From Streptomyces sp. RFCAC02 (lineage in GTDB: Bacteria; Actinomycetota; Actinomycetes; Streptomycetales; Streptomycetaceae), in NCBI RefSeq assembly GCF_004193175.1, contig NZ_SAUH01000001.1:558001-622000 (forward strand): DNA of 64,000 nucleotides, given 5' to 3'. Shown here piece after piece: positions 33,424-41,500 of the stretch (the first letter of the stretch is position 1; each line of letters starts with the position of its first letter). The notes below the pieces were generated by a model, which searched no databases, was not told the origin of the DNA, and saw only the letters and a list, made by a program, of their open reading frames with translations. The translations under genes and the position numbers were made by a program.

Positions 33424-36400
33424 CGGATCTTCTCCCCGACCCAGCGGGCGAGTTCGAGCGGGCTGAGGGCGGCCACGGGCATGCCGGCGGAGACGAGCTG
33501 GGACGCGACGGCGGTGGAGTAGCGGGGCGAGCCGGTGTCGTCCAGGCCGGCGATGCCCAGGAGGTGGGCGCCCGTGCCGGCGAACGCCCGGGTCTCGGCG
33601 AGCAGTCCGGCGAGGGGGTAGCCCTCCTCGAAGTCGCTGACGACGACGGCCAGGGTGCGGGCCGGCGCGGTGATCAGCGTGCGGGCGTGGCGGAGGGCGG
33701 CGGCGATGTGGGTGCCGCCGCCGACCCGTACCTCCAGGAGAAGGGCGAGCGGGTCGTGCACATGTCCGGTGAGGTCGACGACCTCGGTGGAGAAGGCCAG
33801 GAAGTGGGTACTGAGGGCGGGGACGCCGGCGAGGACGGCGGCCGTGAGGGCGGACCAGATGGTGGAGGGCTCCATGGAGCCCGACACGTCGGTGAGGATG
33901 ATGAGCCGCCAGTCGGCGGAGCGGGCGGCGCGGGTGCGGAAGACGGGGTGCTCCGGGACGATCCGGACCGTTCCGTCGGGGTCGCGGCGGGCGGTGGGGA
34001 GATTGGCCCGCAGGGTGCCGGCGAGGTCGAGCCGGCCGCCCGGCCGGCGGCTCGGGCGGGGCAGCGTGACGCCGGTGAGGGCGGGGCGCAGCCGGGTGGC
34101 CAGCTCGCGGGTGAGGCCGTCGACGAGGCGGCGGACCAGGGGACGGAGCGCGGCGAGACGGGCCTCGGGGAGGCCGCCTGCCTGGCGCAGGACGGTGTGC
34201 AGGAGGGCGACCGACGGCCGCACGTGGTCGGGGTCGAGGGCGAGGGCGGCGTCGCCGCGGCCGGCGGCGGCCGCGGCGGCGATGACCTCCTCGCGGACGC
34301 CTGGGCCGAAGAGGGCCGTCAGTTCCTCGGCCCAGGCGCGGACTCCCGGGTACGGGGCCTCGCGGCCGCCGCCCCGGCCGTACCCGAGGTCGCCGCGCGC
34401 GCCCTCGCCGCGGCCGGCGCCGTACAGCTCGTCGAGTGCCGTGGCGAACGGCGCGGCGGCGGGCGCGAGCCGGTCGGAGCCGCGGCCGAGGACGAGCCGC
34501 CAGCGATCGGGCGGTGCGAGGACGCGGGGGCCGGCGAGGACGTCGCCGGCGGCGGTCTCCTGACGCTCCGGCACCTCCCCCGCCACCACGGCCCCGGGAG
34601 CCGAAGGGCCGTGCGGAGGGCGGGCTGCCGGGACCGCGCCGGGGAGGCGCCCGCGCGCCGGACCGGCCGGCCCGAAGGAACCGGGCTCCTCACCGGCCGG
34701 TGCTTCCCCCGCCGCCGGCGAGGACGGGCCGCACACCGCCGCACGCGCGTCCCCGTCCGGCAGGCGCTCATGCGCCGGACCGGCGGACGCGCCGGCACCG
34801 GCCGGCACCTCAGCCGTCGCCGAACGGGCCGGGCCGCACACCGCGTGCGGCGGACCCTCGTCCCCCTGGCGTCCGGAGGTCCGACCGGGCGGCCCGTCGG
34901 GCTCCGCCGGACGTTCCCCGGGCACCGGCGGCTCCCCCCCGCCGGGGGTCCGCGGCACGCCGGCCGGCGCACAGGACGAGCCGGGGGCCGCCCCGTGCTC
35001 ACCCGCTTCCGCCGGAGGCCCGTCCGCCGTGGCCGGCAGCAGGCCGAGCGCGGCCAGCGCCCGGCGGGCCGCCAGGTCGGCGCGGGTCCACTGTTCGAGC
35101 GCCGCCGGGTCCGTCCCGGTCAGGGGGACGAGGGATCCGCCGACGCGTTCCTCCACCGTCCGCAGGAGACGGTCCCTGGCGGCCGGGCTCAGCGTGTCGA
35201 AACCGCCGCGCAGCGCGGGGAGCCGGGACAGGAAGTACGGGTCGGGCGGCTCCGCGACACGGCCGAGCAGGGGCTCCAGGGCGGCGGGGGCCGTCTCCAG
35301 CAGCGGTCCCGCGGCGGTGAGCAGCCCGGTGAGGCGCTGGGTGAGGGCGGCACGGGTGTCGGCGTCGGTCGCCGCGTCCACCCAGGACGCGACGCGGCCG
35401 CCGAGGGCCGCCGGGGTGTGCAGGCCCAGCAGGACGCGCACCGCGCCGGCCGCGCCGCGCATCAGGGGGGAACCGTCGGTGGCGAGCGCGGCCAGTTCCC
35501 CGCCGAGACGCAGCCCGCCGCCGAACGTGTCGGCGCGGTGGGCCAGTTCCACGAGGGCGCGGGCGTCGGCCGGATCCGTCGAGCCGGCGAGGCCGGGAAG
35601 GCTGCGGATCGCGGCGGTGGTCAGCAGGTCGGCGATGCCGTCGCGGCCGGCCGGGACGCGGCCCGCGGCGGTGAGCCGGTCGAGCAGGGACAGGGCCGTC
35701 AGAAGCTCGGCGAGGGTGCCGGTGGCCGGCAGGACCGTGCGCAGCTCCGTGAGGCGTTCGGCCGTGAGGGGGCCGAGGTCGCAGCCGGCGGCCAGGTCGA
35801 GCCCGGTGAGGACCTGCTCGGCCGTGGGGCCGCCGGCCTCCAGCTCGGCGCGGCGGCGTTCCCGCAGGGTGCCCTCCGCCGCCTGGGCCGCCGTGACACC
35901 GCGCACCGAGGCGACCGTCAGCATCGCCTCGGTCGCCGGCGTCCAGCGGATCTGCCAGCGGGTCGTCAGGGCCTCCGTGCCGCCGGGGCCGGTGACCTGG
36001 CGCTCCTCCGCGTAGGGGACGCCGCACACGGCCAGGCGCCGCAGCAGTGTGTCCCGGCGGCGGTCCAGCGGGGAGCGGGCCGGGTCGAGCCGCATGTCGC
36101 GGCCCGTGTCCGGGGCGGGCGTGGTGGGCAGTCCCAGCTCGGTCAGCTCCGCCTCCACGGCCGGGCCGAGCCCGCCGCGCGGTGTGCCGGGCGCCGGGGT
36201 GCCGGTGCGGGTGCCGACCAGGACGTCCTCCAGGGCGGCGGAGACGGCGCGTCCCCGGCCGAGGGGCTCACCCTGGGCGAGGACGGTCTGCACGGCCTCG
36301 ACGAGCTCCCCGCGACCGGGGGCGGGCAGGCCGCGCAGGGCGGCCAGGTCGGTCGCGAGCCGGGTGATCTCCGTGGCGTCGGCCGGGCCCGAGGGGTGGT

Positions 36401-37391
36401 CCCGGGCGCGGAGCCGCGCGCAGACGCGGACCGCGGTGCGGGTGAGGGCGTCGTGGAGGGCCGCGGGGTCACCGGCCGCGTCGAGGACGAGGTGCTGCCA
36501 CTCGGGGTCGCGGATACCGGCCGGGTAGCCGGACCGTTCGTCCAGGAGCGGGTAGGTGTACGGGATGAGCGAGACGGTCGACGGCGCCGGCGGTACGGGG
36601 TCGGGCGCGGTGTGCCGGGCGAGGGCGCGCGCCGTGAGCGCCGGCGCGTGGAAGGCGCCCACCACCGCCGTGACGCGGCGGCCGCCCGCCGCCGCTTCGG
36701 TGACGCGCTCGCGCATCCACCGCTCGCGGTGCAGGTCGAGCGGGTCGTGGCCGGGGCCGTGGAGGGTGTCGCGGCGCAGCGCCCAGCCGGTGAGCAGCGC
36801 GGCGCGGCGCACGGCCTCGGGACGGGAGCCGGGGGCGGCCACCTCGACGAGCCGGTCCCACAGGTCGTCGCCCCGGCGGCCGGTGAGGCGGGCGCCGAGC
36901 GCCTGGCGCAGCCCGGGGCGCGTCGCGGCGGACCCGTCCGGCGGCGCGCCCGTGCCGGGCGGGCGGCGCCAGGCCGGGTCGGCCAGCGGCAGGTCGGCGG
37001 CCACGACGGGCACCCCGTGCCGGGCGGCCCAGCGGAGGGCGACCAGCTCGGGCGAGAAGTCGGCGAACGGGTAGAACGCCGGGTCCTGCGCCCCGCCGCC
37101 GTCGGGGACGGCCGCCAGGGCGACCGGGGCGCGGGTCTCCTCGTGCGCGAGCCAGCCGAGCGATTCCTGGAGTTCGGCGGGCAGTTCGACGAGCAGGACG
37201 TCCGGTGCGGCGGCGGTCAGCAGGTGCGGCATGACGGCGGCCAGCGACGGCGCGTGGTGCCGTACGCCGATGAGGTGGGGTCCGGCCGGGTCGGTGAGGT
37301 CCCGCAGGGCCTCGTCCGCCGTCCCGGGCAGTGCCCCGGGGTCGGCGGCCCGGGTGCTGCCGGTCCCCGCCGGGCTCTCGGCTGTGGTCAT
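33420..37391 (-). CDS. DUF5682 (TraB/YehM-like) fused to a CoxE-type VWA domain
   Basis: A 1323-aa chimera. Residues ~1-780 look like DUF5682 (YehM-like): HLIGVRHHAPSLAAVMPHLL with GVRHHAP, LLVELPAELQESLGWL, and VTAVVGAFHAPALTARALA, a TraB/EreA-like signature with conserved His residues. Residues ~800-960 are low-complexity Pro/Ala/Gly. Residues ~1030-1323 form a von Willebrand factor A domain of the CoxE/YehP type, with the MIDAS metal motif DVSGSMEPS near residue 1168, GGGTHIAAALRHA and VVVSDFEEGY. VWA plus MoxR pairs usually work as ATP-driven metal- or complex-remodelling chaperones. In E. coli the two halves are separate genes. The ATG (37391) is 6 nt after the MoxR stop. Confidence 0.8.
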   Translation of the reverse strand: MTTAESPAGTGSTRAADPGALPGTADEALRDLTDPAGPHLIGVRHHAPSLAAVMPHLLTAAAPDVLLVELPAELQESLGWLAHEETRAPVALAAVPDGGGAQDPAFYPFADFSPELVALRWAARHGVPVVAADLPLADPAWRRPPGTGAPPDGSAATRPGLRQALGARLTGRRGDDLWDRLVEVAAPGSRPEAVRRAALLTGWALRRDTLHGPGHDPLDLHRERWMRERVTEAAAGGRRVTAVVGAFHAPALTARALARHTAPDPVPPAPSTVSLIPYTYPLLDERSGYPAGIRDPEWQHLVLDAAGDPAALHDALTRTAVRVCARLRARDHPSGPADATEITRLATDLAALRGLPAPGRGELVEAVQTVLAQGEPLGRGRAVSAALEDVLVGTRTGTPAPGTPRGGLGPAVEAELTELGLPTTPAPDTGRDMRLDPARSPLDRRRDTLLRRLAVCGVPYAEERQVTGPGGTEALTTRWQIRWTPATEAMLTVASVRGVTAAQAAEGTLRERRRAELEAGGPTAEQVLTGLDLAAGCDLGPLTAERLTELRTVLPATGTLAELLTALSLLDRLTAAGRVPAGRDGIADLLTTAAIRSLPGLAGSTDPADARALVELAHRADTFGGGLRLGGELAALATDGSPLMRGAAGAVRVLLGLHTPAALGGRVASWVDAATDADTRAALTQRLTGLLTAAGPLLETAPAALEPLLGRVAEPPDPYFLSRLPALRGGFDTLSPAARDRLLRTVEERVGGSLVPLTGTDPAALEQWTRADLAARRALAALGLLPATADGPPAEAGEHGAAPGSSCAPAGVPRTPGGGEPPVPGERPAEPDGPPGRTSGRQGDEGPPHAVCGPARSATAEVPAGAGASAGPAHERLPDGDARAAVCGPSSPAAGEAPAGEEPGSFGPAGPARGRLPGAVPAARPPHGPSAPGAVVAGEVPERQETAAGDVLAGPRVLAPPDRWRLVLGRGSDRLAPAAAPFATALDELYGAGRGEGARGDLGYGRGGGREAPYPGVRAWAEELTALFGPGVREEVIAAAAAAGRGDAALALDPDHVRPSVALLHTVLRQAGGLPEARLAALRPLVRRLVDGLTRELATRLRPALTGVTLPRPSRRPGGRLDLAGTLRANLPTARRDPDGTVRIVPEHPVFRTRAARSADWRLIILTDVSGSMEPSTIWSALTAAVLAGVPALSTHFLAFSTEVVDLTGHVHDPLALLLEVRVGGGTHIAAALRHARTLITAPARTLAVVVSDFEEGYPLAGLLAETRAFAGTGAHLLGIAGLDDTGSPRYSTAVASQLVSAGMPVAALSPLELARWVGEKIR

Positions 37392-37397
37392 GGGCCG

Positions 37398-38570
37398 TCA
37401 GTCCTCCAGTGCGGCGCGCAGGTCCCACAGGGTGCGCCAGGTGGCGGCGCCGTGCTCGGCGCGGCGGCGGACGACGGAGTCCCAGTAGCCGCGCAGCCGG
37501 GCCGCGTCGGCGGGCTCGTCCTTGCGGACCACGCCCAGCAGGTGGCCGGGCAGGAGCGTCAGGACGTCCCGCTCGCTCGGGAAGTAGGCGGCGGCCAGGG
37601 CGAGCGAGCCGGCGACGGCCACGGCCTCGGCCGTGCTCATCACGGTGCTGGGGCGCTCGACGTCCCAGCCCTCGGCGGAACGGCCGTCGCGCAGGTCGCG
37701 GAAGGCCGTGACGAGGGCTTCGAGCACCGCGTCGTCCACCTGGTAGGGGGCGCCGGAGCGGGCGACGGCGGCCCGCGAGTGACGGCGGACGAGGGCCACC
37801 TCGGCGTCCGCGTCGGCGATGGGGCCGATGGTCTCGAAGTTGAACCGGCGCTTGAGGGCGGCGGACATCTCGGAGACGCCCTTGTCCCGCAGGTTGGCCG
37901 TGGCGATGAGGGTGAAGCCCGGGGCGGCGTGGACGTGCGCGTCGTCGGTGCCCGCCAGCTCGGGGACGGCGACGCGGCGCTCCGACAGGAGGGAGACCAG
38001 GGCGTCCTGCACCTCGGGCAGGCAGCGGGTGATCTCCTCGACGCGGGCGACGGCGCCCGAGGTCATGGCCGAGAGGACGGGCGAGGGCACCAGGGCGCGC
38101 CGGGACGGCCCCTGGGCGAGGAGGAGGGCGTAGTTCCAGCCGTACTTGAGCTGGTCCTCGGTCGTGCCGGCGGTCCCCTGGACGGTCAGGGCGCCGGTGC
38201 CGCACACGGCGGCCGCGAGGAGTTCGGAGAGCATCGACTTGGCGGTGCCCGGCTCGCCGACGAGGAGGAGCCCGCGTTCCCCGGCGAGCGTGATGACGCA
38301 GCGCTCGACCAGGGCACGGTCGCCGACGAACTTCGGCGCGATCTCCATGCGCCCGGGCACGTCCCCGCCCGCCGGTGCGCCGGCGGGCAGGGTCAGCGCC
38401 TCGCCCGCGCTGCCCATGACGAAGGTGACGACCGCGCGGGGCGTCAGCCGCCACCCGGGGGGCCGGGCGCCGGTGTCGTGGGCGGCGAGGAAGGCGAGTT
38501 CGGCGGCGTACCGCTCCTCGGGGGGCGTGTTCTGCCGGACGGGGCCGGTCGTGGTGGCGGCGGTGGTCAT
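37398..38570 (-). CDS. MoxR-family AAA+ ATPase (YehL-like)
   Basis: A 390-aa AAA+ protein. Walker A is LLVGEPGTAKSMLSELLAAA (about residue 100). The Walker B region reads VARVEEITRCLPEVQDALVS, with Glu-Glu where most MoxR proteins have Asp-Glu. Sensor 1 is FTLIATANLRDKGV, and the arginine finger region is LKRRFNFETIGPI. MoxR ATPases form hexamers that act with VWA partners to insert metals or remodel complexes. The start at ATG 38570 overlaps the stop of the 1651-aa protein gene by 4 nt (ATGA). The next gene downstream carries the VWA partner. Confidence 0.88.
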   Translation of the reverse strand: MTTAATTTGPVRQNTPPEERYAAELAFLAAHDTGARPPGWRLTPRAVVTFVMGSAGEALTLPAGAPAGGDVPGRMEIAPKFVGDRALVERCVITLAGERGLLLVGEPGTAKSMLSELLAAAVCGTGALTVQGTAGTTEDQLKYGWNYALLLAQGPSRRALVPSPVLSAMTSGAVARVEEITRCLPEVQDALVSLLSERRVAVPELAGTDDAHVHAAPGFTLIATANLRDKGVSEMSAALKRRFNFETIGPIADADAEVALVRRHSRAAVARSGAPYQVDDAVLEALVTAFRDLRDGRSAEGWDVERPSTVMSTAEAVAVAGSLALAAAYFPSERDVLTLLPGHLLGVVRKDEPADAARLRGYWDSVVRRRAEHGAATWRTLWDLRAALED

Positions 38571-41500
38571 CGGCGGGCCTTCCGGGTGGCGCGGGTGACG
38601 AGTTCCTCGTAGGCGGGTGCGTCGCCGGATGTGACGCGCTCCCACGCGCGGGCGAACAGGCGGGGCACCGGGATGAGCGGGACGGCCCGTGCCGAGGCGG
38701 GGACCGGGTGGAGCGCGGACTTCCACGTCTCCAGCGGGAGGGCCGGCGCGCGGAGGTCGAGCCAGCCGCCGGGCAGGAAGAGTCGGCGGCCGGCGCGGGA
38801 CCGCTGGGCCGTGACGACGAGGTCGGTCTCCGCGAGCTCGGCGGCGGCGCGCCGGGCGCGGGCCGGGCGCCAGCCGGTCCAGCGGGCGCGGTTGCGGTCC
38901 GTGGGGTCGGGCAGGGCGAGGAGCTGGAGGTAGAGGGCGGCGGCGTCCTCGCCGATGCCGTGCGTGGCGGCGACCTCGGCGACCAGCTCGGGAACGCTGA
39001 GCGTCGGGTCCTGCGCATGGCCCCCGGGCACGCCGGGACCGGCGTCGGCCCGGACGGCGGCCTCCAGGTCGTCACCCAGCAGGGCGCGCAGGGCGCCGAG
39101 CGCCTCGTGCGCCCTGCTGTGCGGGCCGATGAGCCCCTCGATGAGGCCGAGCGCCGGGTCGTCGGGACCGGTGATGCCGGCGGGGCGCAGCCAGGTGGCC
39201 TCGGTGCCGCTGTGCCAGGGGAAGACGACGAACGCCTCGCCGACAGGGGTGAGCCCGTCGGTGGCGGCGCCGCCCGTGCCGGGCAGGCCGTGGGCCGCCC
39301 GGAGGTGCGGCGCCGTCGGGGCGCCCTTGTCGGTCCACTCGATGTCGAGGTCCAGGACGAGGCCGGGGTCCGACAGCCTGCGGCGGACGGCGTCGAGGGC
39401 ACCGGGCAGGGCCGCGCGCGCCGGGTGGCCGTACGGCAGGGCGTAGGCGAGGCCCGCTATGGCCCGCACCGCGCCGGCCAACTGACCGCGCCCCGGTATC
39501 GCCGCCGGGTCATCGGCGGTGGGCGTGGCGTGGTCCGCCATGCGCTGGCGGCTGGTGCGGCTGAGCCAGGGTGTGGCGGCCGGGTTGAGGACGGCGGCGG
39601 CCGTGCCGTCGAGGCGCAGCTCCAGCGCGGCCTCCTCGGGGACGGCGACGCCGTCCCCGGCATGCTCACGCCACGCCCGGGCGGCCGCGGCCGTGTCGGG
39701 GCCGGTGCGCCACAGCTCCTCCGGATCGGCCGGCAGGAGGGCCCCGACGGACTCCACGACCGCCGCCGCGAAGCCGTTCAGGAGGAGGCGTGCGGTGTCG
39801 GCCTGGCCGGCCTTCAGGCCGAACGTGGCGAGGACGGGCGCGGGGGCCTCCTGCGGGAGCGCCGCGAGCAGCAGGGTGGCCTGCCACACGCCCAGGCCGG
39901 TGGCCCCGGCGAGGCGGTCCACCGCGTCGGGGCGCCACGGCGCCGGCCCCTTGTCCCGGACGAGACGGACGGTGCCGGCGAGCCGCTCGGCGGACGGCCG
40001 GGGTGCGAATCTGCGCTCGGCGGCGACCGAGAAGTGCGCGACGGGTCCGAAGGCGCCGCTCGGGTCGTGGTCGAGCGCGGACCAGACCGTCCGGTCGCCC
40101 AGGCGGTCGGTGCGGCGGGCGCTGAGGATGACGACGGTGCGGTCGCCGTGGCGCAGGACCTGTCCGCCGCGCTGGTGCGCGGTGCCTGGCTCGGCCAGGT
40201 CGACGGCGCGCAGCGGGGCATCGCCCGCGAGCGGTGCGCCGGCGCAGGCGGACAGCAGGAGCAGCAGGGCCTCGCGCTGGTCGTCCGGGAGGCCCGGGGC
40301 GGTCGCCCGGTACGCGAGGGCCGGGAGCGAGGCGAGGAGCGGCGGCCAGTCCGCGCCGGTGGCGGGGCCGGTCCCCTCGTCGGTGCGCCAGCCGCCGGCG
40401 CGGACGTCGGTCCGGTGCCGCTCGGGGAGCGGTCTGCCCGTCGCGGGGTCGCCGGACAGGATGCGGGCGGTGGCCAGCGCCTGCTGGATGACCTGCCATC
40501 CGCCGCGGCTCCAGTAGCCGGCGAGGCCGCCGCCGACCAGGCCCCCCGCCGCGGCGCTGATCAGGTCGTTCGTGCCGTGCGGCGGGCGGTGCTCCTCGAA
40601 CATGCCGGTCACGGCGGGCCGTGCCGCGCCGCGGGGGGCCGTGAGCCTGCCGACGGCCTCCTGCAGGCGGAGGGCGACGACCGCGATGCCGGCGACGCCC
40701 AGGCGGAGCGCGGGGTGCGTGACGGCCGGCAGGACCGCGGCGACCGCCGCGCACAGCGCCTCCTCGCGGGCGGCGGTGCGTTCGGCCGGCGGGATGTCCC
40801 GCCCGGCCTCCCGCGCCTCGCGCTCGGCGCGGTCACGCGCGGCCGCGGCGTCGCGGACGGCGGCGACGAGCCGCTCGCTGTCCCGGTCGGTGAGGGCGCG
40901 CAGGGCCGAGGAGCCCGCCTCGTCCCTGTGCCGCAGCGCGTTCCAGAAGGGCAGGGGCGGCACCAGGGGCGTCCCGGCGGCGAACTGCCCGCCCGGGGAG
41001 CCGATCTGCAGGCTGCCGACGGCGCCGTCCGCCGCGTCGGCCCCGGCCAGGAGGGTGGCGGCGGTGCCGCCGACGGTGAGGACCGGCTCGGCGCCGCCCG
41101 GCAGCCGCAGCCGGCCGACCGGGGTCGGGCCGCGGCTGCCGGCGCCGCGCCGCCCCGCCAGGGTGACGGTCGTGCCGTCGACTCCCGTGCTCGTGAGCGT
41201 GCCGGAGGGGTGGCGCCGCACCCACCGGCCGATGAGGCGGCCGTCCGTGCCGAGAGGGGTGTGCTCGTATCCCGGCGGGAGGGGGACGAGGAAGCAGTCC
41301 TCCGGGACGAGCTGCTCGCCGTCCGCGACGCCGCCGGCGATGAAGGCGGGCAGGGAGGCGCGCCCCCGCGCACCGGTGGCCGGATCGAACTCCTGCCACT
41401 CGCGCCGCCAGCCGGTGGCCCGCTCCCCCGGGGCGAGCAGCCAGTGCCCGGTGCCGTCGCTCATGACGGGGTGGCGTTCCGGCAGGGTGGTGTCGCCCGG

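Noticed and set aside
33381..38612. A 1743-codon plus-strand open frame over the MoxR-VWA operon
   Set aside because: Extreme GC makes antisense stops rare; the sequence is Gly/Arg/Glu low complexity, while the minus strand shows MIDAS, Walker and SWIM motifs with coupled starts.
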